Below are positions 1 through 11,050 of a stretch of 64,000 nucleotides of DNA, piece after piece. The stretch spans positions 186,001 through 250,000 of the forward strand of contig NC_084716.1 of NCBI RefSeq assembly GCF_033807575.1, in the 5' to 3' direction. Position 1 is the stretch's first letter. The number at the start of each line of letters is the position of its first letter. Origin of the DNA: Cydia pomonella (taxonomy: Eukaryota > Arthropoda > Insecta > Lepidoptera > Tortricidae). A program made the position numbers and the translations under genes. The notes under the pieces were generated by a model. The model was given only the letters and a program-made list of their open reading frames with translations. It did not search any database and had not been told where the DNA came from.

Positions 1-113
1 TGATCATTGAAGTGTCTCACGTCAGTTTAAATGCCCAAAGAAACTCAAAATTCATAGTCACTGCCATAATCTTCCACCAACTTTAATAATATATGTATAT
101 TCCTATTGTTCAG

Positions 114-327
114 GTACGAGTTGTATGACCCCTGCACGGTGATGTTCTTCTTCCGCAACAAGCACATTATGATTGACTTGGGCACCGGCAATAACAACAA
201 GATCAACTGGCCGCTGGAGGACAAGCAGGAGATGGTGGACATCTTGGAGACGGTGTACCGGGGTGCGCGAAAAGGCCGCGGTCTAGTGGTTTCTCCTAAG
301 GATTACTCCACTAAGTACCGCTACTGA
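114..327 (+). CDS. TXNL4A: TXNL4A/Dim1 homologue, terminal coding exon
   Basis: Last coding exon of the thioredoxin-like U5 snRNP protein (Dim1/DIB1 family), a small, extremely conserved part of the U4/U6.U5 tri-snRNP needed for pre-mRNA splicing. After a polypyrimidine tract and CAG (AG at 112-113) the frame reads YELYDPCTVMFFFRNKHIMI and ends KDYSTKYRY followed by TGA at 325-327. These are hallmark family blocks, and the C-terminus is essentially the same from yeast to human. The exon begins with the third base of a split codon, as expected if the codon before YEL is Met. Earlier exons lie left of the window. Codon use is ordinary, unlike the GC-rich neighbour gene. Confidence 0.96.
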
Positions 328-1044
328 GCTACCCAACTTCTTATTTGTGTGGAGATTTATCTTACAGTGAAAAAACATGGTATTTTAACCCTTTGCCAGG
401 CTAAGGGATATATATTTCCCACATGAAGCACTTCAAACATGTGTTCTATTTTCGATGAGTAAGACTGACATTCCATTGTCATTTTTGAACTGTCAGCCTG
501 GTAAAGGGTTAATGTATTTTGGAAAGAGTCATAATATAGGAAGAAAAGACAGGCAGAATCAAGTAAATGTATACAGAGGAAAGAAAATATATATGATTAT
601 AGGATTTTTTTCCCTTTATAGGCCGATTCTGAATAGTAATATTACGAGCATTGTTATAAATGTTTGTGTATAGGAGTATAGGAGGTAAATGTAATTTAAA
701 ATTAAATATTAGGAATTTTTGATCTGTGTTTTTTATAGTTTAAACCTTTGCCCCTCTATAATTTTATACAATTAAGCAGAAATGCAGATTTGGTACTTCT
801 TTCACTACATAAAAAGTGCAAAATGAATACCCTAGTGAAGGGTTTACCGTCGAGCGCAAACAGAATTTGAAATAGAGGTGTATTGTCAAAGAAAACTTTG
901 AAGCGATGTGAGTTTAAGATTACTAATAAGTTTTGGTTTCTTTGTTCAGTATATAATATAATAAGTATTAATATTTAAAAATATTAGTGGTAACACGTTG
1001 TAAAAAAAAAAAAAAAAATCTAGTGCTAACCACCAATTATCTGT
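328..1044 (+). other. TXNL4A 3' UTR and AT-rich intergenic DNA
   Basis: AT-rich sequence following the TXNL4A stop. A possible polyadenylation signal ATTAAA lies at 701-706; no AATAAA was seen nearer the stop. A run of A lies near 1002-1017, just before a short interspersed repeat. No further coding signal is seen. Small open frames here have no recognisable content. Confidence 0.5.
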
Positions 1045-1081
1045 TAACCTGTTGCTACCGGTGGGAACCTATAATTGGCTC

Positions 1082-1261
1082 TGGTGGTTGTAATAAGGTT
1101 GATTTTGGATCTTGCAGTTTTTTGAATAATACAAATGAGTGTTGCTTGTTCTACGATTTATTGAAGACTGAGGTGTGTATAGGAAAATACTTATTAACTA
1201 CGCTATGCATGTGTGAGTGGGCCATACACACATATAAGATATTTTTTAAACAACTGTAACA
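1082..1261 (-). repeat. BEL 3' LTR
   Basis: The 180-bp copy bordering target duplication GGCTC (1077-1081); identical by eye to 7049-7228. Confidence 0.9.
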
Positions 1262-1525
1262 TACCGCCCACCAAAAGGATATTGATTATCCTTTTTCAGA
1301 ATCAAATAATCATGCAAAATTTATAACAAAATTAAAATACAATTCATCATTGTTATGTGTAAAAATTCTTAACCAGGTTTGCATAAATATCAAAATTGGC
1401 AAGAAATTTACAATTGAATAAAAATAAAAATAAATATGTTCTATCAGAACATATATAAATTTTTGGACGTTATTAACAAGTATAACATTAGTATTTTGTA
1501 ATACTTCAGAATTAAACAAGTTTAA

Positions 1526-4500
1526 CTATACTGTTACATCGACTGGAAAGAAACAAAGTTTACTGATAGAACGTTTGACAATATTTTCACCGCTCTTGAC
1601 ACTGTACACTCGTGTTAGGCCGTCGTTTCCAGGATGTTTGGCAACAATGCGTCCTAACAACCACTTTCCAGGAGGTAAGTTTTCGTTTTTTATTAATACG
1701 AGTTGGCCAATATCAAATTCCGGTTCCTTTTTTGTCCATTTCGTTCTCTGTTGGAGTGTTGATAAATAATTTTGTTGCCACGTATGCCAAAAATCATTTA
1801 ACATTTTTTGCAGGTGTTGCCAACGGGACAAAACGTTCGTGTTCACATCTTTGAAGGTTGGTGATGGTATGGTTATCGGTGCCTCTCCAATCAAAAAGTG
1901 TCCTGGGGTTAAAGGATTCGCGTTTCCATCGTCGTCTATGGGAACGTAAGGCCGTGAGTTGAGACACGACTCGACCTGGCAGATCAGGGTTGAAAATTCT
2001 TCAAAGGTAAGATGAGAATTAAGGACTCTCTTTAAATGGAACTTCATGGACTTTACTCCACTTTCCCACAATCCACCAAAATTGGGACTGTATACTGGTA
2101 CAAAATGCCACTGAGTTCCATCTAACGCCAGCTTTGTAGCTATATCTCCATCAAAGTCCAATTTTGCTTCTTCAAATGCTTCTGCCAAAGCCTTATTTGC
2201 TCCGATGAAGTTCCTCCCTTGGTCACTCCAAAGATGTGCGCACCTGCCTCTTCGTGCCACAAAACGTCTGAAGGCCCCAATAAAGGCTTCCGAGGTTAAA
2301 TCTCCGACAAGCTCCAAGTGTATGGCTTTAGTAACCATACATACAAATATAGCTATGTACGATTTTATGGTTCTTAATCCTCTCCCTTTTGACATAAGTG
2401 TTTGATATGGACCAGCGAAGTCGACGCCACTGTTCAGAAATGGACGTGCTGGGGTAACCCGTTCCTTAGGTAGATCTCCCATTAACTGCTTTTTGGCAGT
2501 GGCGTTTTGTCGTGCACATATCAGGCATTTGTGGATGTACGATCTGACCTTTTGTTTCATTTTTAGGATCCAGTATTTACTTTTTAGGTAGCACATCATC
2601 AGCTGTTGTCCGCCATGAAGGGTTCTTTGATGAGCATCAGCTACAAGAAAAAAGGTAAGTCGGTTCTTACTGTCCAAAATTATAGGGTTCTTGCTATCTT
2701 CGCTCAAATTTGCGTGTTTAAGACGACCGCCCACCCTGAGTACATGGACTTCATCCAGGTAAGGATTTAATGATTTCAATTTACTGTCACATCTTACGTT
2801 TTTATTATTTTTTAGTCTAGTTATATCATCATTAAATGCATGTTTTTGAACCAATTTAATACAACTTATCAATGAATTTTGTAATTCTTCTGTTGTGAAT
2901 ATGGGGTTCGGGGTAAGCTTCTTATAGTTTAAAAAGCGTCTGCAGTATGTAATCGTCTTAATAAGTTCTTGTAAATCATCAAAATCGTCAAACTGGTTTA
3001 CAATTGAATAATTATCTTCTTCTTGTACCTTGAGGTTGGTGTGGAAGGTTCGTTTCATTTCCAGGTCTGTCGTGGTGTCTGGCTTATTGAATAGAATATC
3101 ATGAGTTTTTAGCCATTCTGGCCCATTCCACCATAAATGATGTGAGATGAGTTCTGGTAGCGGTGAACCACGTGACGCAATATCCGCAGGGTTCGATTGG
3201 GATGGGACATGATACCATTTATCACCAATGTCATCGAGAATGGACACCACGCGATTCCTGACGAAGGTTTGCCAGCGGTTAGGGTCTCCTTTTAACCACG
3301 ACAAAACTATGGTTGAGTCTGTCCATGCGACCACTTGACTTTCAGGGATTCTCATGGCTTCTCTAATTTGTTTAAGCAGCTTTGCCAGCAGCGCAGCGCC
3401 ACATAGTTCTAATCGTGGCAAAGATACTGGTTTCACTGGACTTACACGAACTTTGGCAGCAATGATATTCGTCTTGATATCACCTTCTTCAGTTTCTACT
3501 CTTAAATAAGCGACAGCTGCATAAGCTTTTGTAGATGCATCAGAAAATCCGTGTATCGTAGTTTTGTCTAGTCTTAGTTTAGTGATGTGCAGCCATCTTG
3601 GTATATGAACGTCCTTTAAGTTTTCAAAATTGTGTCTTATGTTTAACCATTCTTCTTTTATTTCAAGTTCTACTTCATCATCCCAACTTGATCGATGCAA
3701 CCAAAGTTTCTGGATAAGCATCTTGGCTTGAATTATGCTTGGTGCCAACCATCCCAAAGGATCGAACAGTTTTTGCGTTTCTGCTAGTATGTTTCTCTTT
3801 GTAATAGTGCTTGGCTGCTGGGGTAGTTCAAGTTTGTACTGAAAACTGTCTTCACCCATGTTCCAAGTGATACCCAGTGCACATACAGTTCCATCCAGGT
3901 TGATATCCATGTTTACATTACTGTTTCTCTCATCCGGTGGGAATTGCTTTAAAAAGTTGGTGCTATTAGACGACCATTTCTGCAGATCAAATCCTCCGTT
4001 TTTTAGAGTTTTTGCTACATTTTTCGCCACATCTACAGCGTCTTCTACGTTATCTTGACCCGACATGAGGTCATCCATGTAGAAATCTTCTTTAATCGTT
4101 TTTGCAGCTACTGGATGATGTTTTCCTTCGTCTTCAGCGACCCTTTGTAACGTTTTCACAGCTAAGTAGGGTGTAGATGCTGTACCAAACGTGACACGAA
4201 GCAGGCGGTATTCTTTGATAGGGTCTGCTGCACTTTTGCGCCAAAGTATACGCTGTAGATCTGCATCTTGTTTGGTAACTAAAATTTGACGATACATTTT
4301 CTGTATGTCTGCAACGAAGCAGATTTTCTTCATACGCCATCTCATGATTATGTTTCTTAAATCTTCTTGAAGCTGTGGACCCACCAGTAGCTCTTCATTG
4401 AGTGAAATATTGTTTGTGCCTTTAGATGAAGCATCAAACACAGCTCTCACTTTCGTGTTTTTGTCGTTCCTAATCACAGCATGATGTGGGAGATACACTG

Positions 4501-6736
4501 ATGGGGTTTCTATTTCCGTGTCTGGAACTTCTTCCATGTGCTTCAATGTTGAATATTCTTCTATGACCTTGGTGTATTCCCTTTTGAATTCTTTGTCCTT
4601 CTCAAATTTTCGTTCTAATTGTTTGAATCTTCTTAGTGCTATGTCCCTTGTTTGACCTTCTGTTGACTTTAATTTATCTGTTCTTGTAGGGAGTTTCACT
4701 ACATATCTTCCTTCTTTTGTTCTGGTAGTTGTATTTGCATAAATCGATTCACAAAGCTTCTCATCCGCAGTAAGTTCTGGTTTTTCTGCTGAATCCAGTT
4801 CCCACATGTTTTTTACCAGAAGGTCTAAGTCGAATTTGTGATGCATGACAACAATATTTTTTGAAGAATTGCCTTCAGCGTCTCCGAACACAATCCATCC
4901 GAGGCTTGTATTTTGTGTACACGGTGAGCCTGGAGGACCTTTGATTAAGCCATTCAGTAAAATTTGTGCATAGACCTTAACGCCTAGAAGCATGTCTACT
5001 CGACCTGGTTGATGGTAGTTCGGGTCTGCCAGATCGAGTCCGTTAAGGTGCTGCCAAGCGTGGTGAGTGTTGGTGAGTGCTTTTGATGGGAGCTCAGTGG
5101 TTACTCGAGTAGATAAGACAAATGCATTGATGTTTAGGTCGAAATTAGTGTCAAATCTTGACTGAAGCTCACACTGTACCATACTGTTAACTGAGGTCTT
5201 CATTGATTGCAGTCCTGTGGCTGAACCCCTGACAGGTGTCTTGTGTAGTTTCATCATCTGCACGGCTCTCTCCGTGATGAAGTTCGCTTCTGAACCTTGA
5301 TCAATTAAAGCCCGTAGTGTGAGCACTTGCCCCTTGTCACCTTTCACCAGGACAAGCGCTGTAGCTAATAAAGCATCTGTCTTTTTAGTAATGAAGTGCG
5401 TTGCTATGGTAATATCATTTTCTCTATCTTCTTTTGGTACATCATCACTATCATCATCATTATTTTCTTCCATCTGATTAAGATGTGCCTTTATATCCTC
5501 GTTCTTTGTGTGATGTAGTAGGGAATGATGACGTTTATGACAGATTTGACAGGATGTTGGTAAACGGCACTTGAATACGGAGTGGCCGCTGAGCAGACAG
5601 TTATAGCATAAATTGTTTGTTTTCACGTAGTCATTTCTTTCAGCTACGTCCATACTTGCAAAATCCTTACAGTGACTCAGCGTGTGATTGTCGTTACACT
5701 TGATGCATGTTCTAATTGAAGTCGCTGGTGATGTTGTATTTAAGCTACTTTGGACATTAGAAGGAGCTGGCGAAGTTAAATGGAAGGTTTTCTGCGTAGC
5801 CGGTCGAGAACTTGAGGGAGCTGTCGAAGTAGTGTGGTGTATAAATTCCAGAGTACGGAATTTGGTTTCAAGAAAAGTCCTCAATTCTGACCACTTCGGT
5901 AAGTCATCCGGTGTACTCTTAAAGGAATATTCTTCCCAGTCCTTATGAGTCTCTGTATCAAGTTTCGACACAATCAAATGCACTATCATGGGATCCCAGG
6001 ATTCAACGGATACCTTAAGGTTGCTTAGACTGTTCAAACACTCCGTAGTTGTGTCTAAAAGTGATTTGATTTGGTTAGCAGTTTGCGAGTATAACTTTTT
6101 CTGCGAGAATAATCTTTTCATGATAGCGTTAACAATTATTCTTTTGTTTCCGTAACGGTTCTTTAAAGTCTTCCAAGCTTCTTCGTAATTAGCGTCTGTT
6201 ACTTGTATGTGCTTAAGTAAAGCTTGTGCTTCGCCACTGACACTATTTTTCAAAAAATGCAACTTCACAACGTTGGTTAACGAGCTGTTATTGTGTATAA
6301 GTGACTCAAATATGTCTTGAAACGTTGGCCAATCTTCATAACTACCACTGAAAACTGGTGGCTGTACGCGAGGTAACTTCACTTTATCTCCTGTTATGGA
6401 ACTGTCAGTGGCAGTATGATTGCATTTACCACTCGAAAACGATGATAGCATGTCTTTTATATCGCCACTCAAGCAAAAATACAAATCTTCATGAATGTAG
6501 TAATCTTCATTAACCAAATAAGGTATGTCCATTCGCCTTTCCGTCGGTGTACACTTAAGAAGGTCGTGATGCGCACTTTGAAATATACTCCAGTAATGTT
6601 CTATATTTTTTAATCGCGACTCGAGATAACCCCTTGTAAGTCGTGCTTTAGAACATTTCTTGAGATTTGTTTGCGTTTTTTGTAATATATTTGCTGTATC
6701 TTGTAACAAACTTAATAATTGTTCCGTAGTTGACAT
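1526..6736 (-). CDS. BEL/Pao Gag-Pol polyprotein (1736 aa)
   Basis: Single polyprotein that makes the particle, copies RNA to DNA and integrates it. Order along the protein: N-terminal Gag with a DUF1759-like block (LPRVQPPVFSGSYEDW, about residue 120); three zinc-knuckle-like motifs between about 340 and 410 (CIKCNDNHTLSHC, CYNCLLSGHSVFKC, CQICHKRHH); aspartic protease with the Pao-type ALIDQGSEANFI near 475; reverse transcriptase with FYMDDLMSG near 890; RNase H; integrase with a zinc site (AHQRTLHGG and CLICARQ, about 1370-1405) and acidic residues in GVDFAGP, WSDQGRNF and LWESGVKS; and a DUF5641-like C-terminus. No stop or frameshift, so it may still be active. Confidence 0.95.
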   Translation of the reverse strand: MSTTEQLLSLLQDTANILQKTQTNLKKCSKARLTRGYLESRLKNIEHYWSIFQSAHHDLLKCTPTERRMDIPYLVNEDYYIHEDLYFCLSGDIKDMLSSFSSGKCNHTATDSSITGDKVKLPRVQPPVFSGSYEDWPTFQDIFESLIHNNSSLTNVVKLHFLKNSVSGEAQALLKHIQVTDANYEEAWKTLKNRYGNKRIIVNAIMKRLFSQKKLYSQTANQIKSLLDTTTECLNSLSNLKVSVESWDPMIVHLIVSKLDTETHKDWEEYSFKSTPDDLPKWSELRTFLETKFRTLEFIHHTTSTAPSSSRPATQKTFHLTSPAPSNVQSSLNTTSPATSIRTCIKCNDNHTLSHCKDFASMDVAERNDYVKTNNLCYNCLLSGHSVFKCRLPTSCQICHKRHHSLLHHTKNEDIKAHLNQMEENNDDDSDDVPKEDRENDITIATHFITKKTDALLATALVLVKGDKGQVLTLRALIDQGSEANFITERAVQMMKLHKTPVRGSATGLQSMKTSVNSMVQCELQSRFDTNFDLNINAFVLSTRVTTELPSKALTNTHHAWQHLNGLDLADPNYHQPGRVDMLLGVKVYAQILLNGLIKGPPGSPCTQNTSLGWIVFGDAEGNSSKNIVVMHHKFDLDLLVKNMWELDSAEKPELTADEKLCESIYANTTTRTKEGRYVVKLPTRTDKLKSTEGQTRDIALRRFKQLERKFEKDKEFKREYTKVIEEYSTLKHMEEVPDTEIETPSVYLPHHAVIRNDKNTKVRAVFDASSKGTNNISLNEELLVGPQLQEDLRNIIMRWRMKKICFVADIQKMYRQILVTKQDADLQRILWRKSAADPIKEYRLLRVTFGTASTPYLAVKTLQRVAEDEGKHHPVAAKTIKEDFYMDDLMSGQDNVEDAVDVAKNVAKTLKNGGFDLQKWSSNSTNFLKQFPPDERNSNVNMDINLDGTVCALGITWNMGEDSFQYKLELPQQPSTITKRNILAETQKLFDPLGWLAPSIIQAKMLIQKLWLHRSSWDDEVELEIKEEWLNIRHNFENLKDVHIPRWLHITKLRLDKTTIHGFSDASTKAYAAVAYLRVETEEGDIKTNIIAAKVRVSPVKPVSLPRLELCGAALLAKLLKQIREAMRIPESQVVAWTDSTIVLSWLKGDPNRWQTFVRNRVVSILDDIGDKWYHVPSQSNPADIASRGSPLPELISHHLWWNGPEWLKTHDILFNKPDTTTDLEMKRTFHTNLKVQEEDNYSIVNQFDDFDDLQELIKTITYCRRFLNYKKLTPNPIFTTEELQNSLISCIKLVQKHAFNDDITRLKNNKNVRCDSKLKSLNPYLDEVHVLRVGGRLKHANLSEDSKNPIILDSKNRLTFFLVADAHQRTLHGGQQLMMCYLKSKYWILKMKQKVRSYIHKCLICARQNATAKKQLMGDLPKERVTPARPFLNSGVDFAGPYQTLMSKGRGLRTIKSYIAIFVCMVTKAIHLELVGDLTSEAFIGAFRRFVARRGRCAHLWSDQGRNFIGANKALAEAFEEAKLDFDGDIATKLALDGTQWHFVPVYSPNFGGLWESGVKSMKFHLKRVLNSHLTFEEFSTLICQVESCLNSRPYVPIDDDGNANPLTPGHFLIGEAPITIPSPTFKDVNTNVLSRWQHLQKMLNDFWHTWQQNYLSTLQQRTKWTKKEPEFDIGQLVLIKNENLPPGKWLLGRIVAKHPGNDGLTRVYSVKSGENIVKRSISKLCFFPVDVTV

Positions 6737-7048
6737 TTTGTTTCACTTAATTTCACGTAGATAAACGACGAAAAAGTTCAATCTTATTATATTATTTAGT
6801 TGCATTCAAATGTTTCATGTCATGTCTAATCACTTTATAATGTTTATAACTTGCTATTTGATTGCAAAGCACACTGCAAAGTAAATGCAAAGAACAAAGT
6901 ATTGCAATTTAAATGCAAAGATCACAAAATGTTCACTATGAAAAAACAGTCGCCGGCCGCCTTATCGCTCTGGAATGCAGTCCTTTTGTTCTCGGTCTCC
7001 GGCGAACTAAAGACTTCTTTGTTGCTATCCGGTTCGGTTTGGACCATA

Positions 7049-7228
7049 TGGTGGTTGTAATAAGGTTGATTTTGGATCTTGCAGTTTTTTGAATAATACA
7101 AATGAGTGTTGCTTGTTCTACGATTTATTGAAGACTGAGGTGTGTATAGGAAAATACTTATTAACTACGCTATGCATGTGTGAGTGGGCCATACACACAT
7201 ATAAGATATTTTTTAAACAACTGTAACA
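7049..7228 (-). repeat. BEL 5' LTR
   Basis: The 180-bp copy bordering target duplication GGCTC (7229-7233). The primer binding site TGGTCCAAACCG on the - strand starts two bases inside the element. Confidence 0.9.
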
Positions 7229-7300
7229 GGCTCTTTGTTATCTATATATATAACTATTGTACAATCTATAGCTGTTGGTTCTCCGAACAATAAATAAATA

Positions 7301-8447
7301 TATAAATATTTTAAATTCTCTTTGGTCAAGCGTTATTCCAGTTTTGACCCAGAATTTTTTTCGTGTCACTTTTTAAACGATTTTCATTGTGGGCTCAGCC
7401 AATAGGCTTCAGTTATATTTTTATAATAATACCTAGTTCTCGTACGTCTGTTTATTCTTAAAATTTCAAATTTAATCGCTTTTGTAGATCTTTAATAGAT
7501 GATCTTAGAGAAGCATGTCATTCAAGAGTGACCAGATAATAACAAAGCACTGACAAAAAATTGTATATTTGCAGTTTCTGCAGTCCCTCAGTATTAATAG
7601 GATGTTGAAAAAAAGATCTTGCTTAAATATTTATATGTAAAATAAACTTAGTCCCGATGGGTAATCCCTCATGAATTTCATACAATACCTCCGAGGACCT
7701 AAAATTGCCATGTTAAAAAGCCATTGGAAGAATGAGCTGTGTGCGCTTCAGGATAATCTTATCCTGTTGAAAATTTGTACGCTTGATCAGAAAGAGTTAA
7801 AGCACGCATTAAAATAAAGAGCGACGTCCTAATTAATTCAGCTTTTTCTATTCAAAACACTCAGTTTGCCCCTCTTATGTTGCAGTATTGTGTTTAGTTT
7901 TACAAACATTAACAAACCGACGCTGCAGCCGCTGCCGCGCCGCGCCGCGCCGCGCCGGGCCGCGCCGGGCCGGGCCGGGTCGGTGCGGCGGCGGCGGAGT
8001 CGTTTTTTTGTCGCGATTTCGAATTTGGTCCCATAGTAAAAGTCGCTCAGTATGACCTGTGTATTCATCACGTAAATTATTGCAGGTGACTAAAATAACA
8101 TCCTGTACAGAATCAAATAGAATAAATTCATTAAAGTATCATATTGTGAAGAAAAACAGGAGGAATGAAACGACAAATACATTTGTTGTAAGTTTATTCA
8201 GTCTTGCACAGACGATCGCTTTGTTCGGCGGCCGCCGGTGGGGACACATGACTAGACACCGGCGCCGGGGGGGGGGGGGGGGGGGGGGATGTTACCACTC
8301 GGTACATTACAATATACTCGCCAATGTGTCGGGTAAAGACAGTACATAGGTAATTATTTATATTTTGAGTTTATATAAAGCTTTCGATTAGTAATAAAAG
8401 AAAGCGCTCTCAGTGATCGTGTAGTTACACGTGATCATAGGCCAAGC
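7301..8447. other. Intergenic region between the BEL element and the TMEM131 3' end
   Basis: Mostly AT-rich, with no gene recognised. A short patch of CCGCG/CCGGG repeats lies at about 7921-7998 and a run of 22 G at 8267-8288 follows a GC-rich stretch. Neither carries a coding signature I trust. Confidence 0.4.
8267..8288 (+). repeat. Run of 22 guanines
   Basis: Uninterrupted G tract beginning in GGCGCC and ending GGGGAT. It can form a G-quadruplex and is a likely site of length error in the assembly. Confidence 0.8.
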
Positions 8448-8453
8448 TTTATT
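8448..8453 (-). promoter_or_regulatory. Candidate polyadenylation signal of TMEM131
   Basis: TTTATT on + reads AATAAA on -, about 200 nt downstream of the TMEM131 stop codon. It is the best match in the region; the 3' end itself is not shown by sequence. Confidence 0.5.
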
Positions 8454-8659
8454 TATAAAAAAAAATGGATCAACGCCTATTAAATACTTAGGTACTTTAT
8501 AAATGTACATATTTAATTAATCAGATTTTTTTTACGAAATATAAAGTAATTTAGAAAACCGAATCATCGGAGGAACATAGTGTTTAGAAGTAAATAACGA
8601 GTAAGTTTTGAGCTAAGATCGTTCGGCAAGTATAGTGTAATGATAGCGAGGACAACAGT

Positions 8660-8988
8660 TCAGTTATGTTTGCGCGGCGGCGGCGGCGGCGGGTCGGCGC
8701 GCCAGTCGAAGGCCGCCGGCGCCCAGATGGAGGCCAGCGAGTGGAAGGGGTCGAAGGCGCGCACGGGGGCGGGGGCCGGGGGGGGGGCGGGGGCGGGGGC
8801 GGGGCCGGCGGGGGGCGCGGGGGCGGGGCCGGCGGCGGCGGGGGCGGCCGGCGAGCACGGCGGCGGCGCGCGCGGCCCGAACCCGGGCGGCGGCCGCAGC
8901 GCGCCCGCCGCCCACAGCGGGCTGCTCCACGGCGAGCCGATGCTGCCGTACGCGTGCGGCCCTGTCATGGCGTGGCTGTCGTCTGGAA
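8660..8988 (-). CDS. TMEM131: TMEM131 exon 19 (terminal): C-terminal tail
   Basis: Acceptor TTCAG (AG at 8990-8989). It starts in phase 1 and joins exon 18 as DYL-V-PDDSHAMTG. Encodes the end of the cytoplasmic tail, including a Pro/Ala-rich low-complexity run and the conserved AFDPFHSLASIWAP element, then WRADPPPPPPRKHN and TGA at 8660-8662. The tail element is recognisable in vertebrate TMEM131L as SIWAP. Confidence 0.85.
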
Positions 8989-9543
8989 CTGAACGATTAC
9001 AATTCGTCGCAGGTTTGTCGAACTCAAAATTAAACTACTAGTTCTGACCGATGCTTTTGATCCGTTTTTTAAACATATAAAATAACAAATTAGCCTAATT
9101 CGAGGCCATAAATATAACAGTACCCTCCCTCCCTCAAAAATAAGTATCACAATTTATTTATCAGTAGTCAAAGCTTGGAACAAACTCCCAGAGGTATATC
9201 GTATCGGCCCAAAGTGTCAATGAGTTTAAGAATAGATTAGATGCGCACAATGCAAATTCTACTCAACACTGAAAACTTCATTGATGACTCCGGATACAGG
9301 CATTATCAGTTTTTTCAACTGCCTGCCTGCTTTACAAGTTTAATTTAATTTTAGTACAAGTCAAAACTACGCCACGGACATATATTAACGGATTTATTTA
9401 AGACATAAATAAAGCTCCAATGTCCTTTACTTTTAAAATAAGAAGAAATAACTCATTTTCACTCATTCACATTCGTTTGTATCTAACACTGAGTGAGAGG
9501 TAATTTTAGTTCGAACTCCTTTTTGAAATTTGCCGAAGCTTAC

Positions 9544-9919
9544 CGAGGTAGTCCCTGGGGGCGGGCGCCTCGAAGGGCGAGCGCTCCTGCGGGCGCCAAG
9601 CGTACTCCGCGTCGGGGCGCGGCGCGGGCGGCGGCTGCTGCGCGTGCGCGTCGTTGTAGTAGAACAGCGACTGGTCGGCCGCCGGCGCCGGCGCGGGCGG
9701 CGAGCGGCGCACGTGGTCGCCGATGGGCGGCAGCGCGCCCGCCGCCACCACGCTGGACCACGAGGCGCCCCAGCGCAGCGCCGGCGCCGCCGCCGCCGCC
9801 GCCGCCGCCGGCCGCGCCTCGCACTGCGGCGGCGACACGCGCGCCGTGGCCGCAGGCCGCTCGCTGCGCCGCTTCGACACCTTCAACACCCAATCAAACT
9901 CACCACACTTGATAAAGTA
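9544..9919 (-). CDS. TMEM131: TMEM131 exon 18: cytoplasmic tail
   Basis: Donor GTAAGC follows DYLG codons (exon edge 9544, phase 1). Two acceptors fit phase 0: GTCCAG giving exon edge 9919 (YFIKCGEFDWVLKVSKRR) or GTTGAAG giving 9880 (VSKRRSERP). The first has the better pyrimidine tract and is preferred. Ala/Pro-rich tail sequence follows. Confidence 0.75.
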
Positions 9920-10208
9920 CTGGACTCGCGAAAATAAGGACTTATTTCACTCTTTAACAAATAAATAATGAATAAAATATTTTGTTACTGGAGCAACAAA
10001 CAATAGCTTGCTTACTTAGTTATTTTATGAAACATTTTGCGTTGTCTAATTCATATTTTTAGGAAATGCAAACAGTTAAAGTATTCTTTAAAGTATGTTA
10101 AAAAAAAACTAACCTTGTAAAAAATGCGTATACTTCAAAAATAAGTATATCGACAACAATGTGGGTTTTATTTAAAAAAAAATCCGTTATCACAAGTTAC
10201 TATGAAGT

Positions 10209-10797
10209 AGATATGAGCGCCGCGCCGGCGCGCCGCCGCCGCTGGCAAAATTTCCACGCCGCCGCCGCCGACGCGGCGCTATCGGCCTTGTGCCCATGGT
10301 AAATATTTCATTCTACTTTTTACTGCAGGTTTTTTGTCCCAAGAAAAAAAATATTGGATTTTTTGTATTTGTAAATTATGTATTTTATTGTATTGTATGC
10401 GGCACTAAATATATCTTGTTACCAAAAAAAATCATATTTAAATGTTTTTTATACATTTTTTTTAAAGTAACAAAGTTGTCATTATGAGTACGGTACTGGG
10501 ACGGTAACATAAAATGTGGTCCAAAGATAGAGGCCGCTTTTTGTACCCGTTTATATGACTACGAGAATAAACAATTGGTTTATATGTCAAATGCATTTTA
10601 TTGTAAATTAATCCTAATTTGCATTTCTGTCAATTAAATCCTGTAAAAAATTATAACGAAACGTAATAATAGAATTTTACAGGCGTCATTTTGAAAATCG
10701 CGTTTTTATTCCCTTGAAAACAAGTGATTTGAAGGCCACGCCGCCCCCGCCGACCAAATTCGAGCGGCGGGCAGCCGCCAGCTATATATCAATCGGC
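10209..10797. mobile_element. MITE-like element with GC-rich ends in TMEM131 intron 17
   Basis: Inverted ends GTAGATATGAGCGCCG at the left and its complement at the right enclose about 590 bp, flanked by ATGAA on each side (one extra C at the right). The ends are GC-rich and the middle AT-rich, with no transposase. The superfamily is uncertain. Confidence 0.6.
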
Positions 10798-10909
10798 GCT
10801 CATATCTACCATGAAGATAATTTCGAAGGTTCTACGATTCGTACTAAAACAACCAGACCGAGTAGTAATTTTCAGATAATACCAATCAAATGAATAAAAT
10901 GATAGTTAC

Positions 10910-11017
10910 CTTGTCTTTACGAGTGTGATGTTTCCCGGGCACGGCGCGCGGCCTGGCCGGCGGCTCGCAGCGGCGCGTGGGGGACACGCCGGCCTCGCGC
11001 CGCGCCGCGCGCGCCGA

Positions 11018-11050
<33 letters not shown>

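Larger units (their letters stand above)
1082..7228 (-). mobile_element. Full-length BEL/Pao LTR retrotransposon
   Basis: Complete element, 6147 bp. Two LTRs (1082-1261 and 7049-7228, 180 bp each) appear identical base for base. A 5-bp target duplication GGCTC flanks it at 1077-1081 and 7229-7233. Read on the - strand the LTR begins TGTTACAG and ends CCA. Two bases after the 5' LTR is a TGGTCC-type primer binding site, and a purine-rich stretch (GGTGGGCGG) precedes the 3' LTR. One uninterrupted gag-pol frame lies between. Identical LTRs and an intact frame indicate recent insertion. Confidence 0.93.
1045..7300 (+). repeat. Short interspersed repeat split by the BEL element
   Basis: The left part (about 1045-1081, with CCGGTGGGAACCTATAATTG) and the right part (7229-about 7300, ending in an AATAAATAAATA-type tail) form one short repeat when the BEL element is removed. 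The same family recurs at 43672-43755 (+), 43944-44045 (-) and 49165-49280 (-). It shares the core AGCTGTTGGTTCTCC and a simple A/T-rich tail, like a SINE or the 3' end of a LINE. I do not know its family name. Confidence 0.6.

Noticed and set aside
7838..8071. An Arg-rich coding frame over the CCGCG patch
   Set aside because: Short, driven by a simple repeat, with no homologous motif and no splice context.
8666..9041. GC-rich open frames on + opposite TMEM131 exon 19
   Set aside because: Antisense shadows of Ala/Pro/Gly-rich coding sequence; the - strand frame has splice junctions and conserved tail motifs.
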